From assembly GCA_947454025.1 (NCBI GenBank), contig CANGIZ010000010.1, positions 1 through 44,761 on the forward strand: 44,761 nucleotides of DNA, read 5' to 3'. The notes beneath the pieces are model-generated. The model was not told where the DNA came from, did not search any database, and saw nothing but the letters and a program-made list of their open reading frames with translations. The first letter of the stretch is position 1. Each line of letters opens with the position of its first letter. Shown piece by piece: positions 1-8,393 of this stretch. Origin of the DNA: Bacteroidota bacterium (lineage in GTDB: Bacteria > Bacteroidota > Bacteroidia > Chitinophagales > Chitinophagaceae). A program made the position numbers and the translations under genes.

Positions 1-1242
1 AAAGATGGTGCTCAAGTGAAGAAAGGAGATGTGATTTGTACATGGGATCCATTCAACAACGTTATCGTTGCTGAGCAAAATGGTAAGATCGCATTTGAAA
101 ATATTACTGAAGGATTTACTTACCGTGATGAAGCGGATGAACAAACAGGTCACCGTGAAAAAGTGGTTATTGAATCTAAGGATAAAACAAGAATCCCTAC
201 TATTATCTTAGAAGGTGGAAAAGACAACAAACATTATAACTTGCCAGTTGGTTCTCACATCGTAATTGAAGAAGGAACTGAAGTAAAAGCGGGTCATGTG
301 TTGGTTAAAATTCCAAGAGTATTAGGTAAGTTAAGGGATATCACCGGAGGTCTTCCACGTGTTACTGAATTATTTGAAGCAAGAAATCCAGGTAACCCTG
401 CGATTGTTTGTGAAATTGATGGTATCGTAGCATTCGGAAATATCAAACGTGGTAACAGAGAAATCATTGTTGAGTCTAAAGACGGGATGGTGAAGAAGTA
501 CTTGGTTCCATTAACACGTCAAATCTTGGTTCAAGATAGTGACTTCGTTAAAGCAGGTTCTCCATTATCAGACGGTCAAATTGCACCAGCAGATATCTTG
601 TCTATCCGTGGTCCATATGCAGTTCAAGAGTACGTTGTAAATGAGATCCAAGAGGTTTATCGTTTACAAGGTGTAAAAATCAACGACAAGCATATTGAAG
701 TAATTGTACGTCAAATGATGAAGAAGGTTGAAATCGTAGATGCTGGTGATACCAAATTCTTAGAGGAAGACTTAGAAGATCGTTTTGACTTTATCGAAGA
801 GAACGACAGAATCTATGATAAGAAAGTAGTTACTGATGGCGGAGAAAGTACTAAATTAAAACCAGGACAAATTGTTACTGTACGTGAATTAAGAGAAGAG
901 AATTCTATCTTAAGACGTGCTGACAAAAAAGTAGTGGAAGTGCGTGATGCAAAACCAGCTACAGCTCGTCCGGTATTATTAGGTATTACTAAAGCTTCAT
1001 TGGGTGTACAAAGCTGGATCTCAGCTGCGTCATTCCAAGAAACTACAAAAGTATTGAGCCAAGCCGCAATTCAAGGTAAGGTAGATATGATGTTAGGCTT
1101 GAAAGAGAATGTAATTACAGGTCATTTAATCCCTGCAGGTACTGGTCAAAAAGAGTTCGAGAAATTGATCGTAGGAAGCAAGGAAGAATATGAAGTGTTG
1201 GCTACAACTCGCGAAGCAATGAGCTTTGATGAAGAAGAATAG
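1..1242 (+). CDS. rpoC: DNA-directed RNA polymerase subunit beta' (3' part)
   Basis: This is the C-terminal 413 residues of the RNA polymerase beta' subunit. The frame is open from base 1, so the gene begins outside the window and the first GTG at 16 is internal. The segment has the RpoC C-terminal features: a repeated barrel-sandwich region with [17 protein letters not shown] wording near residues 185-200, and the conserved end region [19 protein letters not shown] (about residues 335-353), which belongs to the part packing against omega and the active-site cleft. It ends in an acidic DEEE tail. A strong intrinsic terminator follows 21 bases after the stop, so this is the last gene of its operon (normally rpoB-rpoC). 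Identification is very secure. Confidence 0.97.
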   Translation, partial: KDGAQVKKGDVICTWDPFNNVIVAEQNGKIAFENITEGFTYRDEADEQTGHREKVVIESKDKTRIPTIILEGGKDNKHYNLPVGSHIVIEEGTEVKAGHVLVKIPRVLGKLRDITGGLPRVTELFEARNPGNPAIVCEIDGIVAFGNIKRGNREIIVESKDGMVKKYLVPLTRQILVQDSDFVKAGSPLSDGQIAPADILSIRGPYAVQEYVVNEIQEVYRLQGVKINDKHIEVIVRQMMKKVEIVDAGDTKFLEEDLEDRFDFIEENDRIYDKKVVTDGGESTKLKPGQIVTVRELREENSILRRADKKVVEVRDAKPATARPVLLGITKASLGVQSWISAASFQETTKVLSQAAIQGKVDMMLGLKENVITGHLIPAGTGQKEFEKLIVGSKEEYEVLATTREAMSFDEEE

Positions 1243-1263
1243 TACACATTAGTATAAAATGTT

Positions 1264-1299
1264 AAAAAGCAGGAAGTAGCAATATTTCCTGCTTTTTTT
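1264..1299 (+). terminator. Intrinsic terminator of the rpoC operon
   Basis: A perfect 12-bp inverted repeat (AAAAAGCAGGAA / TTCCTGCTTTTT) with a 10-base loop is followed by T residues to 1299. It lies 21 bases past the rpoC stop and separates rpoC from the ompH-like gene. Confidence 0.93.
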
Positions 1300-1392
1300 A
1301 TGCAGGTTTTAGATGCTTGATTTGGTTTTTTACTTATTTTTATAGGGTAGTGAAGGGGATTTCATTACACATTTTTTAATTAATTATTTCAA

Positions 1393-1968
1393 ATGAAATC
1401 GATCTCTTGGGTAGTGAATGGTGTTCTAGCAGTAGCTGTAATTGTATTGTACATTTTACATTTTAATAGTTCAAGTACACCTATAAAAACATCTGCAGCA
1501 GCAGCTGGATGTAGTAAAGTAGCTTACTTTGAAATTGATTCTATTCAAAATAATTATGAATTTTTCAAAGAAGTAAAATCTGCATTGCAAGTTAAAGACA
1601 TGGAAAATGCAAAGCAATTAACTGCATTAAAAAATGCTTACGTTGCCAAGTACCAGGACTTGCAAAAAAATGGACAATATTTATCTCAAGCCGAAGTAGG
1701 TAGCCGTCAACAAGAATTAGTTGCTGCTGAAAAGAATTATACAAGTAAGGAGCAACAACTTTCACAAGAATTACAAGAAGAAAGTTTCAAGCGTTTACAG
1801 GAAGTGAAAAAGAAAATTGAAAGTTTTTTAGCTGAGTACAATAAGAATAAACAGTTTGCTTATATTTTTTCCAGTAACCCCGATTTAATGTATTACAAGG
1901 ATACGGCTTATGATATCACAGCCGATATTGTAAAAGGGTTAAACGCGGCGTATCAACCTAAAAAATAA
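1393..1968 (+). CDS. OmpH/Skp-family periplasmic chaperone-like protein
   Basis: This 191-residue exported or membrane-anchored protein has a hydrophobic N-terminal segment (residues 5-24) and a low-complexity Ala stretch near 35-38. A long Gln/Lys/Glu-rich helical region (about 60-150) is predicted to form the coiled-coil tentacles of Skp/OmpH. The start of the fold (KVAYFEIDSIQNNYEFFKE) and the end (FAYIFSS..DLMYYKDTAYDITADIVKGLNAAY) match the OmpH family, which holds unfolded outer-membrane proteins in the periplasm. The N-terminal segment has no convincing cleavage site or lipobox, so it may stay as a signal anchor. The gene has its own downstream terminator and looks monocistronic. A TATTTTTA at 1335-1342 is a weak promoter candidate. 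I am confident of the family but not of the client. Confidence 0.85.
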   Translation: MKSISWVVNGVLAVAVIVLYILHFNSSSTPIKTSAAAAGCSKVAYFEIDSIQNNYEFFKEVKSALQVKDMENAKQLTALKNAYVAKYQDLQKNGQYLSQAEVGSRQQELVAAEKNYTSKEQQLSQELQEESFKRLQEVKKKIESFLAEYNKNKQFAYIFSSNPDLMYYKDTAYDITADIVKGLNAAYQPKK

Positions 1969-1976
1969 TACACTTT

Positions 1977-2005
1977 AATCCCGTTTTCATAACGGGATTT
2001 TTTTT
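1977..2005 (+). terminator. Intrinsic terminator after ompH-like gene
   Basis: A 9-bp stem (AATCCCGTT / AACGGGATT) with a 5-base loop is followed by a run of T residues. It begins eight bases past the ompH-like stop codon. Confidence 0.92.
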
Positions 2006-2036
2006 ACCTTAAAGCATCTATCAAAACAACAGTTTT

Positions 2037-3461
2037 ATGTCAACAAATCAACATACCGAATTTAAACCCACATTAGGCGCATTTGATGCAACGATGATTG
2101 TAGCAGGAAGTATGATAGGGTCAGGAATATTTATTGTAAGCGCTGATATTACAAGAAATGTTGGATCTGCAGGCTGGTTAGTGGCGGTATGGTTGTTAAC
2201 GGGCTTTATGACGCTTACAGCAGCCTTAAGTTACGGAGAGCTTAGTGCGATGTTCCCAAAAGCAGGAGGGCAATATGTATACCTAAAAGAGTCATACAAT
2301 CCATTGTTGGGTTTCTTATATGGTTGGAGCTTTTTTTCGGTAATTCAAACGGGTACTATTGCAGCAGTAGGTGTTGCTTTTAGTAAATTTGCCGGCTACT
2401 TTTTTCCTGCCTTGGAAATGACCGATGCCAATATATTAGTTCATGTTGGATTTCTTAAAATTTATCCTGCACAGTTATTATCAATTGCCATCATAATTTT
2501 GTTAACCTATATTAATACCAAAGGAGTGCAAGGTGGTAAACTCATTCAAACCACATTTACTGTAACTAAATTGGCTTCTTTATTTGGATTGATTGGGTTT
2601 GGATTTTTATTGGCTTCAAAGTCGAGCATTTGGAATGCGAACTGGGAGCATGCTTGGGATATGAAAACAATTGCAGCCGATAATTCAGCTACGCCAATTT
2701 TTGGTGTTGCTATTTTAGGGGCCATTGCAGCAAGTATGGTAGGATCTATTTTTAGTAGTGATGCTTGGAACAATGTGACTTTTATTGCAGGGGAGATTAA
2801 GAATCCAAAACGTAATATTGGTTTGAGTTTATTTTTAGGTACTTTAATTGTTACTGTGATTTATATTTCGGCAAACCTGATGTATTTAAGTGTTCTTCCA
2901 TTGCATGAAATTGCCAACGCGCCAGCTGATAGAGTTGCCGTAGCAGCGTCCAATGTTATTTTCGGAAATATAGGAACTTATGTAATTGCAGTGATGATTA
3001 TGATTTCTACTTTTGGATGCAATAATGGTTTGATTCTTGCTGGTGCTAGAGTATATTATACGATGGCTCAGGATGGTTTGTTCTTTAAGAAGGCAGGCAC
3101 CTTAAATAAAAATGCGGTACCTGCTTGGGCATTATGGGCACAGTGTATCGTAGCAGGATTACTTTGTTTAAGTGGAAAATATGGCGACTTATTGGATATG
3201 GTTTCCTTTATTGTGGTGATCTTTTATATTTTAACCATAATTGGAATTTTTATCTTGCGCAAAAAACGCCCCGAACTTGACCGACCTTATAAAGCATTTG
3301 GTTACCCCATTTTACCGGCTATTTACATTTTAATGGGCACTTGTTTTTGTGTACTACTAATTATATACAAGCCTAATTTTACTTGGCCAGGTTTAATAAT
3401 TACGCTCATTGGTATACCTTTGTACTATATCGCATTGCATAATCAAAAAACAGCGGCATAG
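2037..3461 (+). CDS. APC-family amino acid permease (LAT-like)
   Basis: This 474-residue integral membrane protein has about 12 hydrophobic segments. The first helix carries the APC substrate-binding loop SMIGSGIFIVSADI (about residues 24-37). The segment GELSAMFPKAGGQYVYLKES (about 77-96) is the conserved second-helix region of SLC7/LAT-type exchangers and amino acid permeases. The length is normal for the family. It likely imports or exchanges an amino acid or polyamine across the inner membrane; the substrate cannot be read from sequence. The stop codon is two bases from the ATG of the next gene, so it is probably co-transcribed with the heptose kinase-like gene and ispD, although their functions are not obviously linked. 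Confidence 0.9.
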   Translation: MSTNQHTEFKPTLGAFDATMIVAGSMIGSGIFIVSADITRNVGSAGWLVAVWLLTGFMTLTAALSYGELSAMFPKAGGQYVYLKESYNPLLGFLYGWSFFSVIQTGTIAAVGVAFSKFAGYFFPALEMTDANILVHVGFLKIYPAQLLSIAIIILLTYINTKGVQGGKLIQTTFTVTKLASLFGLIGFGFLLASKSSIWNANWEHAWDMKTIAADNSATPIFGVAILGAIAASMVGSIFSSDAWNNVTFIAGEIKNPKRNIGLSLFLGTLIVTVIYISANLMYLSVLPLHEIANAPADRVAVAASNVIFGNIGTYVIAVMIMISTFGCNNGLILAGARVYYTMAQDGLFFKKAGTLNKNAVPAWALWAQCIVAGLLCLSGKYGDLLDMVSFIVVIFYILTIIGIFILRKKRPELDRPYKAFGYPILPAIYILMGTCFCVLLIIYKPNFTWPGLIITLIGIPLYYIALHNQKTAA

Positions 3462-3463
3462 TT

Positions 3464-4465
3464 ATGATGGATCAGCAAGCTTTTGAACAATTATTTGGAT
3501 CATTTGACCATACTAAAATTGGAGTGGTGGGTGATATCATGTTGGATACTTATTGGTGGGGTTCGGTGGATCGTATTTCACCTGAAGCACCGGTGCCTAT
3601 TGTTTCCTTACAAAAAAAGGAAACTAGGGTTGGCGGTGCAGCCAATGTAGCTTTGAATTTAAGTGCATTAGGCGCTCCAACAACCTTATTTGCAGTAGTG
3701 GGTGAGGATGCCGAAGGAAAGGAATTAAGTAGTCTTTTAAATGCGCAAGGCATTAACACGCAATATATTTACGCAAGCAAGGATAGAGTCACAACGAATA
3801 AAGTTAGAATCATGGGACGCAATCAACAAATGATGCGTTTGGACCATGAACATACCAAAGATATTAATACACAGGAGGAAGCACAATTACTGGCTAATTT
3901 TTATGCCTATGTGGATGCCGAAAAACCATCTTTAATTATTTTAGAGGATTATAATAAAGGTGTTTTAACCGAAAGCGTAATAAAAGCGGTAATTAACTAT
4001 TGTCAAGCTAAGGGAATACCGACTGCAGTGGATCCAAAACAAAAAAACTTTTTAGCGTATCAAGGTTGCACCATTTTTAAACCCAATTTGAAAGAAGTAA
4101 AAGAAGGTTTAAAAATTGAAATACCATCGGTGACCCTGGAAAATTTGAATAAAGTACACGCAGCATTACATGCGCATTTACAACACGGCATTTCATTTAT
4201 CACCTTATCCGAACATGGTGTTTATTATGGTGCCGCATCCAGTCACAAAATGATTCCAACCCATATCCGCAATATTGCCGATGTGAGTGGAGCTGGGGAT
4301 ACAGTAATAGCTGTTGCAAGTTTAACTTATGCGAGCACTCAGAATATGGAATTGGCTGCCGAATTAGCGAATATCGCAGGAGGTTTGGTTTGTGAATTGG
4401 TAGGCACTGCCCCAATAAATAAATTAATTTTACAAGCAGAAGTAAAAAAACTATTGGTTAAATAA
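3464..4465 (+). CDS. hldA: D-glycero-beta-D-manno-heptose-7-phosphate kinase-like PfkB kinase
   Basis: This 333-residue PfkB-type sugar kinase closely resembles the kinase half of HldE/RfaE, which phosphorylates heptose 7-phosphate at C1 for LPS core synthesis. Visible marks are GDIMLDTYWWGSVDRISPEA (about 23-42), the VGGAANVALNLSALG glycine-rich substrate loop (about 57-71) and the DVSGAGDTV ATP/anion-hole motif near 273, whose Asp is the catalytic base in the family. The cytidylyltransferase domain of bifunctional HldE is absent, so this is the stand-alone (RfaE1/HldA) form. It sits two bases after the permease and nine before ispD, giving a three-gene operon. Exact sugar specificity is inferred from similarity alone. 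Confidence 0.87.
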   Translation: MMDQQAFEQLFGSFDHTKIGVVGDIMLDTYWWGSVDRISPEAPVPIVSLQKKETRVGGAANVALNLSALGAPTTLFAVVGEDAEGKELSSLLNAQGINTQYIYASKDRVTTNKVRIMGRNQQMMRLDHEHTKDINTQEEAQLLANFYAYVDAEKPSLIILEDYNKGVLTESVIKAVINYCQAKGIPTAVDPKQKNFLAYQGCTIFKPNLKEVKEGLKIEIPSVTLENLNKVHAALHAHLQHGISFITLSEHGVYYGAASSHKMIPTHIRNIADVSGAGDTVIAVASLTYASTQNMELAAELANIAGGLVCELVGTAPINKLILQAEVKKLLVK

Positions 4466-4474
4466 TTCAAATTT

Positions 4475-5155
4475 ATGTACTCAAAAAAGATAGCAATTAT
4501 TGTAGCAGGTGGAACAGGGCAAAGAATGGGATCGGTTGTGCCAAAGCAATTTTTATCCATTCAAGGCAAACCTATTTTGTTGCACACCATTGATCAATTT
4601 GTAGCTGCTTTTTCGGACATTCAATTGGTAGTGGTATTGCCAGAAGGGTATATACAAGAGGGAAAGGATCTATTAACAAAAAATGGGTTTACAAAGAATA
4701 TAGTTTTTGTAGCTGGAGGAGATACGCGTTTCCAATCGGTAAAAAATGGCTTGGAGCAAGTAAAGGAATCAGCAATTGTATTTGTTCATGATGCAGTAAG
4801 GTGTTTACTTACACCAGCATTAATTCAAAGATGTTATCAACAAGCATTGGAAAAAGGATCTGCAATTCCTGCTGTGAGTTCAACCGATACGGTTCGTTTA
4901 ATAAAAGGGGATAGGAATGAATTGTTTGATCGTGAAAATGTAATGCTTATTCAAACACCTCAAACTTTTCAGTCGGATTTATTAGTAAATGCTTTTAATC
5001 AAAACTACTTGCCATCCTTTACCGACGAGGCCAATGTGGTAGAGTCAAGTGGTAAGCAAGTTTATTTAGTGGATGGCGAATTTGAAAATATAAAAATCAC
5101 CCGTCCATTGGATTTAGCGATTGCCGAATATATTTTAGCAAAAAGATTTGCTTAA
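4475..5155 (+). CDS. ispD: 2-C-methyl-D-erythritol 4-phosphate cytidylyltransferase
   Basis: The 226-residue cytoplasmic enzyme is of normal IspD length. It couples CTP and methylerythritol phosphate to CDP-methylerythritol in the non-mevalonate isoprenoid pathway. The N-terminal nucleotide-binding loop AGGTGQRMGSVVPKQFL (about 11-27), the FVHDAVRCLL motif (about 107-116), the STDTVRLI segment, QTPQTF and the C-terminal FENIKITRPLDLAIAE are all present. It is the last gene of the permease-kinase-ispD set. It ends 39 bases from the convergent oxidoreductase gene, and the T-rich gap between them shows no clear hairpin. Confidence 0.93.
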   Translation: MYSKKIAIIVAGGTGQRMGSVVPKQFLSIQGKPILLHTIDQFVAAFSDIQLVVVLPEGYIQEGKDLLTKNGFTKNIVFVAGGDTRFQSVKNGLEQVKESAIVFVHDAVRCLLTPALIQRCYQQALEKGSAIPAVSSTDTVRLIKGDRNELFDRENVMLIQTPQTFQSDLLVNAFNQNYLPSFTDEANVVESSGKQVYLVDGEFENIKITRPLDLAIAEYILAKRFA

Positions 5156-5194
5156 TTTTTTCTTTTAATATTCGAGACTTTCTTTCTTTGAATC

Positions 5195-6247
5195 TTATTC
5201 TTCTTCATCAAAGTCTAATGCATATTCCGAGCCGTCATCTTTGATAGGCTTAGGCGCTTCATCAGGTGCTTGTCTTAATACAGAGGTACTTTTATTGATT
5301 TTGTCCAATATTTGATGCGCTACTTCCATAGCAAGATATCCATCAATTTCACTCACAACGGTAGGCTCATCGTTTATAATGGAATGTACAAAACTGGTTA
5401 ATTCTGCTTTAATTGCATTGCCATCTTCAATAACAGGGGTAGAAATTGAAATGGTTTTTTTACCTTGGTGTGTATCAATATCAAAAGAAAAACTATCTTC
5501 TTCGTCGGGTTGTTTTAATTTAATAATCTCGGTTGTTTTTTCTAAAAAGTCAATGCCTATATAAGCGTCTTTTTGGAACAAACGAATTTTACGCATTTTT
5601 TTCATGCTGATTCTGCTGCTCGTTAAATTGGCAACACAACCATTGTTAAACTCAATGCGTACGTTGGCTATATCTGGTGTATCCGTTAATACAGCAACAC
5701 CACTAGCCGAAATATTTTTTACATCACTCTTAACAATGCTTAAAATAATATCAATATCATGAATCATTAAATCCAAAATAACACTTACTTCGGTACCTCT
5801 TGGATTGAATTGCGCCAAACGATGCACTTCAATAAATAAAGGATTTAGAGATGCATTTTTTAAAGAGGTATACGCTGGGTTAAATCTTTCAACATGACCT
5901 ACTTGTAATTTTACATTGGCTTCCTTTACCATATTCACAATGGCTTTTCCTTCTTCGATGGTATTGGCCATTGGCTTTTCAACAAAAACATGTTTGCCAG
6001 TTTTTATAGCCATTTCACATACAGGAAAATGTAAATGAGTAGGGGTTACAACATCAATGATGTCAGATGCAGCAATCAGGGCTTCCTCGTCCATGAATCT
6101 AGGAATACCATATTTGGCTTCCACTTCCTTGGCATTGTCATTACTAGGATCAAAGAATCCAATGATTTGTACTTCTGGAATTTCAAGCCAGTTATTAATA
6201 TGGAATTTTCCTAAATGTCCCACGCCAAACACGCCCACTTTAAGCAT
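5195..6247 (-). CDS. Gfo/Idh/MocA-family NAD(P)-dependent oxidoreductase
   Basis: The 350-residue protein begins with a Rossmann fold (GVFGVGHLGKFH, residues 5-16, GxGxxG) followed by an acidic turn. FVEKPMANT at about residues 92-100 is the EKP motif that places the catalytic lysine in Gfo/Idh/MocA enzymes. The C-terminal beta-sheet domain contains HDIDIILSI near 164. The family oxidises or reduces sugars, inositols and related compounds; several bacterial members act on UDP-sugars or 3-oxo sugars for surface glycans. The substrate cannot be assigned here. The C-terminus is an unusual acidic tail (DDGSEYALDFDEEE). It is monocistronic, convergent with ispD and divergent from anmK, with its own TAACTTTG -7 box. 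Confidence 0.9.
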   Translation of the reverse strand: MLKVGVFGVGHLGKFHINNWLEIPEVQIIGFFDPSNDNAKEVEAKYGIPRFMDEEALIAASDIIDVVTPTHLHFPVCEMAIKTGKHVFVEKPMANTIEEGKAIVNMVKEANVKLQVGHVERFNPAYTSLKNASLNPLFIEVHRLAQFNPRGTEVSVILDLMIHDIDIILSIVKSDVKNISASGVAVLTDTPDIANVRIEFNNGCVANLTSSRISMKKMRKIRLFQKDAYIGIDFLEKTTEIIKLKQPDEEDSFSFDIDTHQGKKTISISTPVIEDGNAIKAELTSFVHSIINDEPTVVSEIDGYLAMEVAHQILDKINKSTSVLRQAPDEAPKPIKDDGSEYALDFDEEE

Positions 6248-6267
6248 ACATCAATGTTTTATGAGCT

Positions 6268-6275
6268 CAAAGTTA
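6268..6275 (-). promoter_or_regulatory. Promoter -7 element of the Gfo/Idh/MocA gene
   Basis: TAACTTTG on the minus strand fits the Bacteroidota TAnnTTTG consensus and ends 21 bases before the ATG. This implies a 5' leader of about 15 bases. No precise -33 box was assigned. Confidence 0.6.
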
Positions 6276-6354
6276 CATTATAACCGACTGAAATTGAGCT
6301 TATAAATGATTGTGTGGAAAATTGGTAAAAGGCTGTTGATACTTATGTATTTTG

Positions 6355-6362
6355 TACCTTTA
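6355..6362 (+). promoter_or_regulatory. Possible promoter -7 element of anmK
   Basis: TACCTTTA matches TAnnTTTG at seven of eight positions, with a TTG about 16 bases upstream and the anmK ATG 17 bases downstream. The position is right, but the last base is wrong. Confidence 0.4.
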
Positions 6363-6378
6363 AGATCAATTCTTATCA

Positions 6379-7575
6379 ATGCATCCAAGTATTCAAAAAT
6401 TGTATGATTTGGCTGGGAAACCAAGCCGAAAAATTATAGGTTTAATGAGTGGCACTTCATTGGATGGATTAGATATTGCATTGTGTGAGGTAACAGGGGC
6501 TGGGGTAACTACTCAAGTTAAATTACTACAATTTGAAACCATCCCATTTAAGGAGGATTTTAAAGATAAAATTTTAAGTATTTTTTCCAAGCAAATGGTA
6601 TCCTTGGAGCAACTGACTTTATTAAATCCTTGGTTAGCATTGCAACATGCAGCGATGATTAATCAGGCGCTTTTGAAATGGGGATTACAAAGTAAGGATA
6701 TTGATTTAATTGCAAGTCATGGACAAACAATTTATCATGCACCTAAATCTTTGCATCCTCAGGATGAATTTGGACCAGCCACTTTACAAATTGGAGATGG
6801 AGATCACCTGGCAATTGCAACAGGAATTATTACGCTAAGTGATTTTAGACAAAAGCATATTGCAGCAGGCGGAGAGGGTGCACCTTTAGCCGTTTATGGC
6901 GATTATTTAGTAGCATCACACGCAACTGAAAATAGAGTGTTATTAAATATTGGAGGCATTGCCAATTACACTTATTTGCCTGCAGGTTGTGCGTTAATCG
7001 ATGTTTTCTCAACAGATACTGGTCCAGGGAATACCATGATGGATGCATTCATGCGAAAACATTTTAATGCACCTTTTGATAAGGATGGTATGATTGCGAA
7101 AGAAGGGGTCGTAAATACCAATTTATTAGCAGCTATGGAAATAGATAGTTTTTTTAAAGTACCCTTACCTAAAACTATTGGGCCTGAATTGTTCAATTTA
7201 GATTTTGTAAGTGCTGCACAAAAAGTATCCGGTACGGAATCTATTTCTTTACATGATATCATGGCGACCTTAAATAAATTCACAGCCAATACCATTGTGA
7301 ATGCGATACAACAATATGTACCCAAGGAGGCTAATTACACTTTGTATGCGAGCGGAGGTGGTATGCACAATAAGATACTAATGGAACATATTGCAAAAAT
7401 GCTGCCAAATCTTAAGATTCAATCATCACAGGAAATTGGGCTACAGCCCGATGCAAAAGAAGCCATTTTGTTTGCACTACTTGCCAATGAATGTGTAGCA
7501 GGTGCACCCATGTATGCAGGAGGCAATGCAACTAAAGTTCCGGTAGCAATGGGTAAGATAAGTTTGCCCTATTAA
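6379..7575 (+). CDS. anmK: Anhydro-N-acetylmuramic acid kinase
   Basis: This 398-residue cytoplasmic enzyme opens the 1,6-anhydro ring of anhydro-MurNAc released by lytic transglycosylases and phosphorylates it to MurNAc-6-phosphate, using ATP. It has the family marks GLMSGTSLDGLDIAL (about 21-35, phosphate loop), ASHGQTIYHAP (catalytic Asp/His region near 113-123), DTGPGNTMMDAF (near 213) and ASGGGMHNKILME (near 329). The length is slightly above the usual 365-390. Its product is the substrate of MurQ, whose gene lies immediately downstream on the opposite strand. The two stop codons overlap by four bases, so recycling genes sit together but are transcribed toward each other. Confidence 0.95.
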   Translation: MHPSIQKLYDLAGKPSRKIIGLMSGTSLDGLDIALCEVTGAGVTTQVKLLQFETIPFKEDFKDKILSIFSKQMVSLEQLTLLNPWLALQHAAMINQALLKWGLQSKDIDLIASHGQTIYHAPKSLHPQDEFGPATLQIGDGDHLAIATGIITLSDFRQKHIAAGGEGAPLAVYGDYLVASHATENRVLLNIGGIANYTYLPAGCALIDVFSTDTGPGNTMMDAFMRKHFNAPFDKDGMIAKEGVVNTNLLAAMEIDSFFKVPLPKTIGPELFNLDFVSAAQKVSGTESISLHDIMATLNKFTANTIVNAIQQYVPKEANYTLYASGGGMHNKILMEHIAKMLPNLKIQSSQEIGLQPDAKEAILFALLANECVAGAPMYAGGNATKVPVAMGKISLPY

Positions 7576-8393
7576 GACTTCTTTACGCTTTCGACCGCTT
7601 TTTTAACGGATCCATATTTTTTTAATAAAGATTCAGCTGTTGCATCATCTGAAATATTGGTTTGCTGCATAATCATTTGAGTGCCTCTTGCAATTAATTT
7701 TTGGTTGGTTAATTGCATGTTTACCATTTTATTTCCTTCTATTCTTCCCAACTTAACCATTACAGAAGTGGAAATCATATTTAAGATTAACTTTTGAGCG
7801 GTTCCGCTTTTCATTCTTGTGCTTCCTGTAATAAATTCGGGCCCTAAATCCACTTCAATCGGGAAATTAGCTGCACTTGAAATAAGACTATTATAATTAC
7901 AGCTGATACTTCCTGTTAATATATTTTGATCTTGACATTTTTGTAATCCACCCAATACATAGGGGGTGGTGCCACTTGCTGCAATCCCAATAACGATATC
8001 CTGTTCGTTCACATCAAATGCTTTTAAATCTAACCAAGCTTGTTCCAAATCATCTTCGGCATTTTCTACTGCATGGAACATCGCTTCTTTGCCTCCTGCA
8101 ATAATGGCAATAACTAAATCCTCGGGAACGCCATAAGTAGGAGGACATTCACTTGCATCAACAACGGCAAGTCTTCCACTAGTACCAGCTCCAATATAAA
8201 ACAAGCGACCGCCGTTTTTTAACTTATCAGCAATTGCATCAACTAGTTTTTCAATGGATTGGATACTTTTTTCAATTGCAATAGCAACTTTTTGATCTTC
8301 CGTATTAATATTTTTAAGTAGTTCGGAAGTTGACATTTTTTCAATGTCATTGTAAAGAGAATCCGCTTCGGTAGTTCTGATTGAATTAGACAT
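7572..8393 (-). CDS. murQ: N-acetylmuramic acid 6-phosphate etherase
   Basis: The 273-residue SIS-domain enzyme cleaves the lactyl ether of MurNAc-6-phosphate, giving GlcNAc-6-phosphate and lactate. The start is placed at the ATG at 8393 (MSNSIRTTEADS). The frame remains open further upstream, but that extension lies inside the preceding gene and lacks family residues. Visible motifs are FYIGAGTSGRLAVVDASECP (about 65-84), the FITGSTRMKSGTAQKLILN stretch that binds substrate (about 187-205), and a C-terminal three-helix segment. It overlaps the end of the upstream aminotransferase-like gene by eight bases, which suggests translational coupling, and it overlaps anmK at its own 3' end. Confidence 0.95.
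   Translation of the reverse strand: MSNSIRTTEADSLYNDIEKMSTSELLKNINTEDQKVAIAIEKSIQSIEKLVDAIADKLKNGGRLFYIGAGTSGRLAVVDASECPPTYGVPEDLVIAIIAGGKEAMFHAVENAEDDLEQAWLDLKAFDVNEQDIVIGIAASGTTPYVLGGLQKCQDQNILTGSISCNYNSLISSAANFPIEVDLGPEFITGSTRMKSGTAQKLILNMISTSVMVKLGRIEGNKMVNMQLTNQKLIARGTQMIMQQTNISDDATAESLLKKYGSVKKAVESVKKS

Noticed and set aside
1231-6247. Similar FDEEE tails in RpoC and the Gfo/Idh/MocA protein.
   Set aside because: Short acidic tails are common; no further similarity, so treated as chance.
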